DNA from: Lautropia sp.
Lineage (GTDB): Bacteria > Pseudomonadota > Gammaproteobacteria > Burkholderiales > Burkholderiaceae_E
Assembly: GCA_030527825.1 (NCBI GenBank)
Contig: JAUNAC010000001.1
Location: forward strand, 1,017,464-1,081,463
Length of the DNA: 64,000 nt
Direction: 5' to 3'
The translations under genes and the position numbers were made by a program. Under the pieces are notes generated by a model. It ran no database searches. It was not told the origin of the DNA and saw only the letters and a program-made list of their open reading frames with translations. This document shows positions 41,501-51,000 of the stretch, piece by piece. The first letter of the stretch is position 1, and every line of letters begins with the position of its first letter.

Positions 41501-41591
41501 CTGTAAAGCCGCTGCCACGCAGATCTGTCAGGAACTGTCGATAGAGGAGAGATAGCTCGTCGGATGAATGGCGCAGGGCGACGATGGTCAT
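38508..41591 (-). CDS. ydiJ: FAD/Fe-S D-2-hydroxyglutarate dehydrogenase, YdiJ type
   Basis: A fused FAD oxidase and iron-sulfur protein of 1027 residues, the size of E. coli YdiJ (1018), which oxidises D-2-hydroxyglutarate. ATG 41591 (MTIVALRHSSDELSLLYRQF) is preferred to 41639. The N-terminal FAD half shows LAPRGGGTGTNGQSL, TIGGMINTDASGQGSC, CGAEGSLGFVVEARL, GHVDAGVLHVRP and WGEHGKGVRSEY. Two 4Fe-4S sets follow: CNGNGACYNY...MCPSW and CLSCKACAGQCPVKV. A C-terminal Cys-rich domain has PTGCCGMAGTYGHE. It is divergent from the TonB receptor, with a 14-base palindrome between them. Confidence 0.88.
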   Translation of the reverse strand: MTIVALRHSSDELSLLYRQFLTDLRGSGFTGEILDNYATRTVFSTDNSLYQLQPQGAVFPRDAADVQRVAALLEQPGYRSVVLAPRGGGTGTNGQSLTHGLVMDLSRHMNRILEINADEGWVRVQAGVVKDQLNAALRRQGLFFAPELSTSNRATIGGMINTDASGQGSCTYGKTRDHVLALDYVLLGGERFTSQAVDDAGLEYLCTRPGRIGKIHRTARRIADEQSDLIAEKFPKLNRCLTGYDLAHLRLSDGRFNLNSVLCGAEGSLGFVVEARLNVLPIPKYSVLVNVRYAAFMDALRDARSLILQKPLSIETVDSKVLLLAMNDFIWGSVAEYFPQQESEHALGINLVEFSGDDPTEVNAQVARFTEHLRTDTTVRRLGHTLATGSSAVKRVYAMRKRAVGLLGNVQGEARPQPFVEDTAVPPENLPEFIAEFRALLDSHGLQYGMFGHVDAGVLHVRPALDMKDPKYAALVRPVSDAVAALAQRYGGLLWGEHGKGVRSEYAEQYFGELYPALQKLKAAFDPHNQINPGKIATPWQSQARLLKIDGVPTRGEHDRQIDERVWQSYGAAMHCNGNGACYNYDPDDAMCPSWKATRQREHSPKGRASLMREWLRLQGNAGVDVLALSRNPPGFIRSLWPRWQNTKSDRRQAPDFSHEVYEAMSGCLSCKACAGQCPVKVNVPDFRARFLHLYHQRYLRPARDYLIGSLEFTMPLLSRLPALYNGIMNNAWVRQWLYRCIGMVDSPLFDRHDFGSVLKVWQVRHATVHALSSLDAQERARSIIIVQDSFTRYFENTPLAALIELCSRLGFRVWLAPLRPNGKPLHVQGFLPAFERTAIRNVRSLQSLAASGIPMVGLDPAMTLVYRQEYQKVDGIGDVPNVMLPQEWLLSVADLLPQKHAPAGMAAVYRLLPHCTEKTNAPDSSAQWVKVFQTFGLTLQVQPTGCCGMAGTYGHETRNIATSRHIYAQSWQAHIDSPVETAGEALATGYSCRSQVKRLAKRHLRHPLQVLLAQLRMMAAPHKDAP

Positions 41592-41696
41592 GGAAGACAG
41601 CTGGCGAGGCAGGCGGAGACAAGGAAATCCTATCCACACCGGCTTTTCGATAGACAGGAGGGGGAGTCTCGGTCAGACCCGGGTAAAAGGGCCATT

Positions 41697-41710
41697 TTGA
41701 CTGCAGTCAA
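41697..41710. promoter_or_regulatory. 14-base palindrome in the ydiJ/TonB-receptor divergent region
   Basis: TTGACTGCAGTCAA is self-complementary over 14 bases, 106 bases from the ydiJ start and 81 from the receptor start. A weaker 11-base palindrome AATGATTCATT (41723-41733) follows. Either could serve a regulator of the receptor; neither is a good Fur box. Confidence 0.4.
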
Positions 41711-41790
41711 CGCGCGAAACTCAATGATTCATTATAGTGTCGCGTTTGTACACAGCCTATTTTACATTCGGAGCCAGGGAGATGGTGGAA

Positions 41791-44160
41791 ATGACGGCAG
41801 CAGGAAATGATGGCGGATGTGAAACCCGTGTTGGCAACGCATCACCGATTGAGACGCGTGTGGCCAACATGCGGCATGTGAACCACCGAACGCATCAGGA
41901 CTGCCGACTGGCGATACCGGACAAGGAGGATGGTTACCGGGGGCCGGCAAGACGCAAGGGCCTTGCCCTGTGGCTGGCCAGTCTGCCTTTGGCACTCGCC
42001 TTGCCAGCGATGGCAGCGGATACGGACGGGGAGACCTTGCAGCTAGGAACCGTTGTGGTGACTGGCGTGCGGCGGCTGAGTCAGCCGGATTCATTCACCG
42101 CGTCGTCTATGCGGACGACGACAGGTCTTGCGCTGTCACCCCGGGAAACGCCGCAGTCGGTCAGCGTCATTACCCAGACGCAAATGAAAGCGCAGGGCAT
42201 TCATGACTTTGAAGATGCGCTCAACCATACGACCGGAGTCAATGTCACCCGTCATGGAGCACGAGCGGTCTATCAGACGCGCGGTTTCTATCTGGAACAG
42301 TTGCAGGAGGACGGCATCGGTACGACGATTGGCGCTCCGGGCATCACAGGTAATCCCTTCATGGATCCCAAGCAGCAGCTGGATCCAGCCATCTATGACC
42401 ACATTGAAGTCGTGCGGGGGGCAGCTGGCCTGACCCAGGGGCCGAGCGAGCCTGGTGGCACCCTGAATGCCGTGCGCAAGAAGCCGACCAGCCAGACAGA
42501 GCGTAGCCTCGATGTTTTGTTGGATCGCTGGGGCACGGTTCGTACTGTTGGTGATCTATCGGGGACACTCAGCAAGGAAAGGGTGATTCGGGGCAGGCTG
42601 GTGGCCGTTGCCGAGCGGAACCGCTCGTTCAAAAAAGACGTGGACGGCAACAATGGCCTTCTCTATGGCGTAGCCGATCAAACATTGGGTGACGGTACCC
42701 GGGTGACGGTTGGGGGACTGTTGCAGAACCAGCATGACACCCCCGATCCCTATGGTCTGCCATTGTCGGCTACCGGGAATGACCTGCATCTTCCGCGAGA
42801 TACTTTTCTGGGAATGCGCTGGAACAAAGGACGTTATCGCAAGCAGAATGCTTTTGTCGAAATTGATCACTATCTGGACGACAACTGGAATCTGAATGCG
42901 AAGCTGGATTACCGGCGCACATATTCGGTACAGGCGTATGCATCTCTGGCGGGGTCCGGGGGACCAGGAGGCGGCATTTCAGCGGATGGCCTGCTGCCTC
43001 TGGATGGCATTGAGCGCTATGACCATGCCGGCAACCAGCTGAGCTTTCAGCTCAATCTGAATGGCGCTTTTGATGCCCTGGGGCGCCGACACGAAGCTTT
43101 TGTCACCTACAGTTACAGCCGGGAACGCCTCAATATCCGTGATCGTTCCGAGGATACGGTAGACCGCAGCTTCAATATCTATTCTTTTACGGGATATGAA
43201 GTGGCGGAGCCCGACTGGTCAACTTATGATGGGCAGTCATTTGTTCACAACAATTTCAACACCCACGGGCTGGCTGGTGGCGTCAGGCTCAATCCCGCAG
43301 ATGGCTGGCATATTCTGCTGGCCACGCGCTACAACGCCTGGCATCGGGATTACGCCTATCTTTACAACACGCGCAATGGCCAGGCGGACACACGTGCGCC
43401 GACACTGGTGGATGTCAGAAAAAACCGTTTTGTGCCGTATGCAGGTCTGACCTATGACCTGGATCGTTACAGCAGTGTCTACCTGAACTATTCGAGTGTC
43501 TTCCGGTACAGTGTCAATGTCGGGGCCAATGGGCAACCCTTGCCGCCAACGTTGGGGCGCAATTATGAAGTCGGCTGGAAATCGGCGCGACATGATGGGC
43601 ACCTGAATCTGGCGGTGGCACTGTTTCGGGTGGATCAGGACAACACGGCGGTCAATTCGCGTCAGCGCCTTAACGACGGTACACGGCGTTTTTACTGGAT
43701 TCCGCTCACATTGCGCAGTCAGGGGCTGGATGCCGAAGTGTCGGGTGATATCACCAGAGATCTGAAACTGTTCGCCGGATATACCTACAACAAGCGCAAA
43801 TACACGGCCAGCGCCGGCAGCTTTATCCGGGGTGAAGAATTCAACAAGCAGACGCCACGTCACATGCTGCGTGTTTATGGCAACTATCGCCTGCCCGGTG
43901 CCGCTCACGCATGGACAATCGGAGCGGGCATGCGGACACAGAGCAGTACCAGCAGTGGCTGGGATGTCCGGGCCAAAGGGGCCACAGTATGGGATGCCAA
44001 CGCCCAGTATGATGTTGCGCCCGGTCTGTCAATCAATTTGCTCGTCCGGAACTTGACCGATCGTCAGTACTACGAAAACAATGGAATACGCTCGAATGGG
44101 TATGCCAATTTCTATGGCGAGCCGCGTACCGTGCTGCTGAATGCATCGTGGAAGTTTTGA
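41791..44160 (+). CDS. TonB-dependent siderophore-type receptor
   Basis: Outer-membrane receptor of 789 residues. The plug domain has TLQLGTVVVTGVRR (TonB box region), SPRETPQSVSVITQTQMKAQG, FEDALNHTTGVNVTR and VVRGAAGLTQGPSEPGGTLNAVRKKP. The barrel ends RNLTDRQYYENNG...GEPRTVLLNASWKF with the terminal Phe needed for BamA. Signal peptide RRKGLALWLASLPLALALPAMAA sits unusually far in, near residues 54-76. I chose ATG 41791 by AGGGAG spacing; 41782 and 41869 are alternatives, and a strong AAGGAGGA at 41923 precedes only an out-of-frame ATG. Its stop overlaps the ABC transporter start by 13 bases. The ligand is unknown, probably a siderophore or similar chelate. Confidence 0.87.
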   Translation: MTAAGNDGGCETRVGNASPIETRVANMRHVNHRTHQDCRLAIPDKEDGYRGPARRKGLALWLASLPLALALPAMAADTDGETLQLGTVVVTGVRRLSQPDSFTASSMRTTTGLALSPRETPQSVSVITQTQMKAQGIHDFEDALNHTTGVNVTRHGARAVYQTRGFYLEQLQEDGIGTTIGAPGITGNPFMDPKQQLDPAIYDHIEVVRGAAGLTQGPSEPGGTLNAVRKKPTSQTERSLDVLLDRWGTVRTVGDLSGTLSKERVIRGRLVAVAERNRSFKKDVDGNNGLLYGVADQTLGDGTRVTVGGLLQNQHDTPDPYGLPLSATGNDLHLPRDTFLGMRWNKGRYRKQNAFVEIDHYLDDNWNLNAKLDYRRTYSVQAYASLAGSGGPGGGISADGLLPLDGIERYDHAGNQLSFQLNLNGAFDALGRRHEAFVTYSYSRERLNIRDRSEDTVDRSFNIYSFTGYEVAEPDWSTYDGQSFVHNNFNTHGLAGGVRLNPADGWHILLATRYNAWHRDYAYLYNTRNGQADTRAPTLVDVRKNRFVPYAGLTYDLDRYSSVYLNYSSVFRYSVNVGANGQPLPPTLGRNYEVGWKSARHDGHLNLAVALFRVDQDNTAVNSRQRLNDGTRRFYWIPLTLRSQGLDAEVSGDITRDLKLFAGYTYNKRKYTASAGSFIRGEEFNKQTPRHMLRVYGNYRLPGAAHAWTIGAGMRTQSSTSSGWDVRAKGATVWDANAQYDVAPGLSINLLVRNLTDRQYYENNGIRSNGYANFYGEPRTVLLNASWKF

Positions 44161-45869
44161 GGACGCTGTCAGGGTTTCGCCATCTGGCGAAACCATTCTG
44201 GTGGAGTCCGCGTCGCTGGTTTGAATGGGGTTTGCTGCTTTCTCTCGTGGGCCTGACGCTTTTCATCGTCCGCATCAGTGTCTGGGTTTTGGACTGGGAT
44301 CGGCGCTTCTATGACGCTGTGGCTGCCTTTGACGGCAGCCTGATGCCATCGCTGGTTGCCGAATATCTGGTTTATATGGCGTTGCTTACGATCTGCATCG
44401 CCAGCCGGGAATGGTTGCAACGGATCTTAATGTTTCGCTGGCGAACCTATCTGACAGCCCGTTTGCAGAAAAAGTGGCTGAACAGTCATCGACAGTATCG
44501 TCTGCAGTTGACGGGCGAGCCTGACAATCCGGATCAGCGCATTGCGGAGGATGTTTATCTGCTGGCCGACAGGAGTCTTGATCTGTTTCTTTCGTTTATC
44601 AACAATGTGGCCAAACTGGGGGCTTTCATCACGATTCTTTGGGTCTATTCAGGTGTGCATCAGTTGAAAGTTGGTACATGGACGCTGACGATTCATGGTT
44701 ATCTGGTCTGGGTTGCCCTGGTTTATTCCGTACTGAGTGCCGGCTTGGCTCACTGGGTTGGTCATCGGTTGCTGGGCCTGAACATTGAGCGGCAGCATCG
44801 TGAAGCCGACTACCGTGCTACTCTTCTGCGGATACATGACCATGCCGAGCAGATTGCTTTTTACCGTGGCGAGCGCACGGAATACCGTCGCCTCAAGGCG
44901 CTTTTTGCCCAAATTCGCAGCAACTGGCGTCAGTTGATCAGCAGGGAGTTTAAGCTGACCACGTTCTCTGCTGCTTATCTGAGAATCAGCCTTTTCATTC
45001 CAATCTTTGCTGCGTTGCCGATGTATTTGAGCCGGCAAATGAGCTTTGGTGAGATGATGAAGACCCGCGCGGCTTTCACTCGGGTGCAGGACGCTTTTGG
45101 CTGGTTCACCGATTCCTATCGGCAACTGATGGAATGGGCTGCAGTGGTCGTGCGTCTAGACAGTTTTGAGCAGGCGATGAAGGCGCTGGATGGTGGCGAC
45201 GGATCAGACACATCTGCTGGGCAGAAGAGGTCGCCTCAGACGTATCGGGAAGCTCGTCCGGTTGTGGCGGGAAATTACTGCCAGCTACATATTGAAGGTC
45301 TGATGCTCTATACCCAGAATGGTCGCCAGCTGCTGCGACATGTTGATCTCCATGCCTGCGCCCCGGAGTGGTTACTCCTCGATGGAGAGAGCGGCATCGG
45401 AAAGTCTACACTGCTGCGCGCTGTGGCTGGTTTATGGCCTTGGTATGAGGGACAGATATGGATAAACACGGCCCGTGTGCTGTTTGTACCCCAGCGGCCC
45501 TACTTGCCCGGGGATACGTTGCGTGCGGTGCTCTGTTACCCGCAGGTGGCCCGTCAGGATGATTCATTGTCGCCGATCCTGAAACAGGTGGGGCTGGGCC
45601 ATCTTGCGAATGATCTTGATCAGGCCAGGGACTGGGGACGGGTACTGTCGGGCGGTGAGCAGCAGCGTGTCAGCCTGGCACGCGTACTGCTGTTTCGACC
45701 GAAGGTGCTGTTTCTTGACGAGGCAACCAGCCAGCTGGACTCCGGTGCAGCAGCCAGCTTGATGCAGACGCTGCAGGACAGCCTCCCGGACGTGCTATGC
45801 GTCGGCATCAGCCATCAGCCTGAAGTGAAGGCGATGTTTGGCCGTCATGTCAGGCTGCAGAAGGCATAG
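44148..45869 (+). CDS. SbmA/BacA/YddA-type ABC transporter, fused permease-ATPase
   Basis: A 573-residue fusion of membrane domain (residues 1 to about 330) and ATPase. GTG start at 44148, inside the receptor's last codons. The membrane part has the SbmA-like pattern WDRRFYDAV, RWRTYLTARLQKKWLNSHRQYRL and PDQRIAEDVYLLADRSLDLFL. The ATPase shows Walker A GESGIGKSTLL (near 412), signature LSGGEQQRVSLARVL (near 500), Walker B VLFLDEATSQLDS and the switch His in GISHQPEV. This family moves peptides, antibiotics or cobalamin-like molecules across the inner membrane, often inward. The overlap with the receptor suggests they handle the same ligand. Direction is not settled by sequence. Confidence 0.85.
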   Translation: MEVLRTLSGFRHLAKPFWWSPRRWFEWGLLLSLVGLTLFIVRISVWVLDWDRRFYDAVAAFDGSLMPSLVAEYLVYMALLTICIASREWLQRILMFRWRTYLTARLQKKWLNSHRQYRLQLTGEPDNPDQRIAEDVYLLADRSLDLFLSFINNVAKLGAFITILWVYSGVHQLKVGTWTLTIHGYLVWVALVYSVLSAGLAHWVGHRLLGLNIERQHREADYRATLLRIHDHAEQIAFYRGERTEYRRLKALFAQIRSNWRQLISREFKLTTFSAAYLRISLFIPIFAALPMYLSRQMSFGEMMKTRAAFTRVQDAFGWFTDSYRQLMEWAAVVVRLDSFEQAMKALDGGDGSDTSAGQKRSPQTYREARPVVAGNYCQLHIEGLMLYTQNGRQLLRHVDLHACAPEWLLLDGESGIGKSTLLRAVAGLWPWYEGQIWINTARVLFVPQRPYLPGDTLRAVLCYPQVARQDDSLSPILKQVGLGHLANDLDQARDWGRVLSGGEQQRVSLARVLLFRPKVLFLDEATSQLDSGAAASLMQTLQDSLPDVLCVGISHQPEVKAMFGRHVRLQKA

Positions 45870-46716
45870 CCAGTGCCTGGGCGTGCCAGTCGATATGCTC
45901 GCCGATGAAGCTGGCAATGAAATAATAGCTGTGGTCGTAGCCAGGCCGCAGCCGCAGCTCGAGCGGATAGCCCGCCGCCGAGCAGGCCGCCTGGAGTCGT
46001 TCGGGGCACAGTTGCGCAGTCAGGAAGGGATCGTCACTCCCCTGGTCAATAAGAATGGGGGGAGGGGCCGAGCCGCTTTGTTTTTGATCAGCCAGTAACT
46101 GGATAAGCGCTACGCTGTCCCAGTGTTTCCAGGCAGATGCGTTATCGCCCAGATAGGTACGGAAAGCCTTGACTCCCCATGGAGCTTGTGTGGGTGAAAC
46201 AATGGGCGCGAAGGCCGAGACGCTGCGGTATCGCCCCGGATTGCGCAAGGCGGCAACCAGTGCCCCATGGCCGCCCATGGAGTGCCCGAAGATGCTGCGT
46301 GCTTCCGATGCAGGGAAGTGTGTCTGGACAAGGGCAGGGAGCTCTTCGGTGATGTAGTCGTACATCCGGTAGTGGCGATTCCAGGGCGGCTGGGTGGCAT
46401 TGACATAAAAACCCGCACCCTGGCCCAGATCGTCATCTGGTGCGTCAGGCACGTCATCACCACGTGGGCTGGTATCCGGGGCGACCAGAATAATGCCGTG
46501 CCGGGCGGCAAACTGCTGGGCACCTGCCTTGGTGATGAAGTTCTGCTCGGTACAGGTTAATCCCGACAGCCAGTACAGCACCGGACAGGGGGCGCCGATC
46601 AGGGCCTGTGGCGGCAGGTAGATGCCGATATTCATGACCGCGCCGGTTATATGTGACTGGTGCCGCCAGACTTCCTGGCGTCCGCCGAAGCAGGCGTGGT
46701 GCTCGATTCGTTTCAT
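45850..46716 (-). CDS. fghA: S-formylglutathione hydrolase
   Basis: Serine esterase that releases formate and glutathione in glutathione-dependent formaldehyde detoxification. The 288-residue chain shows PCPVLYWLSGLTCTEQNFI, DTSPRGDDVPD, the nucleophile elbow FGHSMGGHGAL, FAPIVSPTQAPWG, DQGSDDPFL (acid) and YDHSYYFIASFI (His). It lies 25 bases downstream of adhC on the minus strand, and its 3' end overlaps the convergent ABC transporter by 20 bases. Confidence 0.95.
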   Translation of the reverse strand: MKRIEHHACFGGRQEVWRHQSHITGAVMNIGIYLPPQALIGAPCPVLYWLSGLTCTEQNFITKAGAQQFAARHGIILVAPDTSPRGDDVPDAPDDDLGQGAGFYVNATQPPWNRHYRMYDYITEELPALVQTHFPASEARSIFGHSMGGHGALVAALRNPGRYRSVSAFAPIVSPTQAPWGVKAFRTYLGDNASAWKHWDSVALIQLLADQKQSGSAPPPILIDQGSDDPFLTAQLCPERLQAACSAAGYPLELRLRPGYDHSYYFIASFIGEHIDWHAQALAMPSAA

Positions 46717-46741
46717 GGTGTCATATCGTTGAATCAGGGGA

Positions 46742-47857
46742 TCAATAGTGCACGACGCTGCGAATCGATTTGCCGGCGTGCATCAGTGAAAATGCATCGT
46801 TGATGCTTTCCAGCGGCATGGTATGGGTAATGAAAGGGGCCAGTTCGATATCGCCCTTCATGGCCTGTTCGACCATGCTGGGCAACTGGCTGCGCCCCTT
46901 GACACCGCCAAATGCGCTACCCAGCCAGCGACGGCCTGTGACGAGCTGGAATGGACGGGTGGCAATTTCCTGTCCCGCACCGGCGACACCGATGATGATG
47001 GACTGTCCCCAGCCACGATGTGCTGCCTCAAGCGCAGCGCGCATGACATTGACGTTGCCGATGCACTCGAAGGTATGGTCTATCCCCCAGCCGCTCATGT
47101 CGATCAGCACTTGCTGGATGGGTTTGTCAAAATCATTCGGATTCAGGCATTCGGTGGCTCCGAATTGGCGGGCCAGTGCGAATTTCTCCGGGTTGGTGTC
47201 GATGGCAATGATTTGACCGGCGTTTGCCTGTCGTGCCCCCTGTATGACTGCCAGGCCAATGCCGCCCAGTCCAAAGACCGCAACAGAGTCACCTGGTTGT
47301 ACCTTCGCCGTGTTATGGACGGCACCGATGCCGGTTGTGACCCCACAGCCAAGCAGGCAGACCTGTTCCGGGTTGGCAGCGGGATTGATTTTCGCCAGTG
47401 ACACTTCGGCGACAACCGTGTATTCACTGAAGGTGGAACAGCCCATGTAGTGGTAGATGGGCTGGCCACGGTATGAGAAGCGGGTTGTACCGTCGGGCAT
47501 CAGCCCCTTTCCCTGCGTGGCACGTACCGATGTACAGAGGTTGGTTTTTTGGCTCCTGCAGAATAGACATTCTCCGCATTCGGCTGTGTAAAGGGGGATG
47601 ACATGGTCTCCCGGTTTTACTGACGTTACCCCTTCGCCAATGGCTTCGACTATGCCAGCTCCTTCGTGGCCCAGCACAACGGGGAAAATGCCTTCCGGAT
47701 CGTTGCCAGACAGTGTGAAAGCATCCGTGTGGCAGATACCGGAATGCGTGATGCGAACCAGTACCTCACCTTGGCGGGGCGCTTCGACATCGATGTCGAG
47801 AATCTGCAGGGGCTGGCCGGCAGCAAAAGCGACGGCGGCGCGAGATTTGATAGCCAT
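46742..47857 (-). CDS. adhC: S-(hydroxymethyl)glutathione dehydrogenase (class III ADH)
   Basis: Zinc, NAD-dependent oxidation of S-hydroxymethylglutathione to S-formylglutathione. ATG 47857 ([20 protein letters not shown], 371 residues) gives the family length; the frame open to 48115 enters the terminator and the surface-protein gene. Motifs are the catalytic-zinc [23 protein letters not shown], the structural-zinc block [28 protein letters not shown] and [16 protein letters not shown]. It forms a pair with fghA. No FrmR-type regulator is linked. Confidence 0.95.
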   Translation of the reverse strand: MAIKSRAAVAFAAGQPLQILDIDVEAPRQGEVLVRITHSGICHTDAFTLSGNDPEGIFPVVLGHEGAGIVEAIGEGVTSVKPGDHVIPLYTAECGECLFCRSQKTNLCTSVRATQGKGLMPDGTTRFSYRGQPIYHYMGCSTFSEYTVVAEVSLAKINPAANPEQVCLLGCGVTTGIGAVHNTAKVQPGDSVAVFGLGGIGLAVIQGARQANAGQIIAIDTNPEKFALARQFGATECLNPNDFDKPIQQVLIDMSGWGIDHTFECIGNVNVMRAALEAAHRGWGQSIIIGVAGAGQEIATRPFQLVTGRRWLGSAFGGVKGRSQLPSMVEQAMKGDIELAPFITHTMPLESINDAFSLMHAGKSIRSVVHY

Positions 47858-48024
47858 GGAGCTCTGTTCTGAGAGAAGGGGAGGGTTACTAGTATGCCTG
47901 CTGGCGGCGGTGTCTGCAGGAGAGCTGGATGAATACCAGGAGTACGGCGGGCAGGCGGGACGCGTGGCTGTATGGCTCTCGGTCAAGGGAGCGTTTGCGA
48001 ATGATTGTCGGTAGCCCGGAAAGC

Positions 48025-48060
48025 AGACCGCCCGCGCTGCCGGTGGCAGGCGGGCGGTCT
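48025..48060 (-). terminator. Long GC-rich hairpin ending the giant surface-protein gene
   Basis: Outer arms AGACCGCCCGC (48025-48035) and GCGGGCGGTCT (48050-48060) pair fully, and CTGCC/GGCAG extends the stem inward around GGT with one bulged G. It starts 21 bases after the stop at 48081. Downstream on the minus strand there is only a short TTT, but the stem is strong enough to be a terminator or transcript-end stabiliser. Confidence 0.65.
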
Positions 48061-48080
48061 GGGGGGAGGCGGGTGCTGCT

Positions 48081-51000
48081 TCAGTGCCTGGTTCGTGCCA
48101 ACGGCTGATTGGCACCGTCGGTTCCCTGTTGCCGAGGACGCGCCGGAATCCCCTGCTTGCTGTCGAATGTCAGGGCGGGTTGTCCAGGTTCGGTCTGCAC
48201 ACTGGTGTTGGCCCCTTGGGCCTGACGCGCCTTGACCTGTTCGATGACCGATGCGCTGCAGGAGCCTTCGATGAAGTCGGCGCGATGCAGCATACCTTTC
48301 TTGGCGTCAATGAAGAGGCTGTGGGCATCACCGACATTCTGGGCACTGCTGGTCACCAGCCGGCTGTGGCGGGGCAGGGTGCGTTCATCGACCTTGAGAA
48401 CATGTGTGCGTGGCCGCAGTCCGCAGTGACTGTATTTACCCTGTTCATCCGATACCAGCCAGGTGCCATTCTCAAGATACAGCCGTACACCAGGAATGCC
48501 AAGTTCTTCAGTGTCTTTTACAGAGTTGCCGTTGCAGTCCACAAAGATCTGGCCAGCAAGGCATGCCTCGTCCGAGAAGATGCCACCGGTAACGCGGACT
48601 TTCCAGCGTGACTCATTCGAGCATTGGCGGCGGGCTGTGGCATTGCGACCCGTACACTGCACATGGGCCCGGTTGATGCCATCGCCCTCCTGGGAGCCGA
48701 CGCCGGCACGCAAGCGGTAAGTGATCTGCACGTCGCTGCCATTGCCTTGTTGTGTCCCACTGGGGGAAACGCCATCCAGCAGGATATGCAGTTCGCGGTT
48801 GGCCTGCATGCTGATGGCGGTTGCGCGAGCGTTCTGCACCGTGACTGATCCCGCTTCGAAACGGAAGCCGCGAGGCAGTCTATCCACAACTTCTGGGAGG
48901 TGGACCGTACTTTTGCCGTTGTTGCGAATACGCAGCTGATAGGTGATGAGATCACCCACTTCCACTGTACGACTGTTACTGCTCTTGTCGATGGCGAGCG
49001 TAGCCGTGTCTGTTGGTACAGGGGTGTCCGTGCAGGCCTGTGCTGTCAGCGCATCGCTGCTGACCTGGCCTTCGTCGTAATGTTTCAGGCTGGCAGCATT
49101 GTATAGCCCATGCCCATCAGGCGAATTGCTTTGGCACTGGTTGTTGGCAGCGTTGCTGTCAAAGGGAACCCGTATCCGCATGTTCAGCCGATAGGTGTCC
49201 TGCGCTCCGATGGAGAGTGGTTGCTGGTTGGCGAGCTTCCATTGTGTTTTCCCATCTGCACTCTGGGATGATGAGATGTTCAATGGCTGATCGTTGCGCA
49301 GGATATTGACACTCAACATTTGTACGTCGTTGTCGAACGCGGGCGTGTCAACCAGGTCGTAAACGCCGGCGACACCGGATTCATGACGAACCTGAATGAT
49401 GTAGTGCACATCGAAGTCGTTGCTAGTGCCTACAACCGGCTCAGCCTTGCCCTGGACGGTTTTTGACAACTTCAGGGTGGCCGGTAAATCCTTGAGCTCC
49501 AACTGGCAGGTCACGTTCTGAAGGTTGGCCAGCGTGAGCCGGTTGCCGTTCAGGGTGCCGCCATTGCACAACCATTTTCCGGTCAGGTAGCCTGGAAGTG
49601 TCAGGTTCTGCAATTCGTAGACACCCGGTTTTACCGGAGCGAGTGTCACGGGTTTACTGCCGGTAATGCCCTGAATGTGTTCGGGGCCGTGGGCAGATAC
49701 CGCATGACCTGAAGGCGCAGCCGTGCCGCCGTGCTGATTGATGATGTCGAGTTTCAGCGTAAGGCTAAGCGGTTGGTCGATGTGCTGAATGCGGCAGATG
49801 ACATCATCGCTGCTTTGCAATTCGACTTCGGCGTTTCGAATATCAAGGGCCTGGTTATGTGCGTTGCGGCACTCCCATGGGCCGGGAACGTAGCCGGGGA
49901 GGGTCTGGGCATTTAGCCCATACTGACCGGCAGGCACTTCCACCCGGGTGACGTCAGGGGCGCCAGACCTGCCGTCGAGGGTGGCTGGTCCGTTGGCTGA
50001 CAACGGAAAGTCCTCAGCCTTGGCCGTACCGTTTTGCTGGTTGATTACTGTATTCACCAGTGTCAAATGCGCCGGTGGCGTATCTTCATATCGAACCGTA
50101 CAGACGGCCGACTCCCCTTTTTGCAAAGCAATGGTGTCGCTGCGCAGCGTACGTGTATTGTTGATATTGCACTGCCACTGCCCGTGCCAGTAATGAGGCA
50201 GGTCTGGGGCGTTGAGCTTCCATTCCCCTGATTGCACATCTACGTGGCTGATTGAATCATTGCCACTGACACCCGAGATGCGGCTTTCTGCGCCTGTATC
50301 TGAGTCTGTGTGGCTGCCAGTCAGTGTGATGTCATTGGTTGTGGCGCTGCCGCCATGACGATTTTGAACCTGGCTGATGAGCGTCAGACGTGCGTCATTG
50401 GCCTTGGGCAAATCCTCATAGCGGATCCGGCATGTAGCTTCCTGTTCATAACTGAGGGTAATGTTCTGGCCATTTGTTTGCGTAGACCCAGGTTGAACGG
50501 TACAGATCCAGTCACCATGAGTGTAGTTGGGGAGTTCGTGTATATCGAGCGTCCAGTCTCCGGGAGGAATGCTGACCGAGGTGACCGTGCTGTTGCCACT
50601 GGTGCCATTGAGTGCGCTTCCGATGCCGGCAGCTTGGCTGGCAGACAGTTTTATGGTGTCTACGGTGGCTTTTCCGCCGTGGGTGTTGATCACCTCGCTG
50701 ATCAGGGTAAGGCGGGGGGCAGGGCGGTCGGTATAGACTACCGTGCAGGTGGCATTGTCATTCCAGGTCAAGACGAGGTCCTTGCCCGCCATGGGTGAGT
50801 TGCCGTTGAGTACACACTGCCAATTGCTGTTTGTGTATCCGGGGACGGAGGGGGCGTCGAGCACGTAGTTTCCTGCCGGAACCTCCGCCTGGGTGATGAC
50901 ATGACTGCCTGTATTGCCTTGCAGTGTGGTGCCTTGTGCGCTGCCGGATCCTGTCGCTGTCAGTTGCAGGGTATCGGCGGTTGCAGTGCCCCCATGCGTA

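Noticed and set aside
41723-41733. AATGATTCATT as a Fur box
   Set aside because: It is two bases short of the standard spacing and lacks the flanking GATA/TATC halves.
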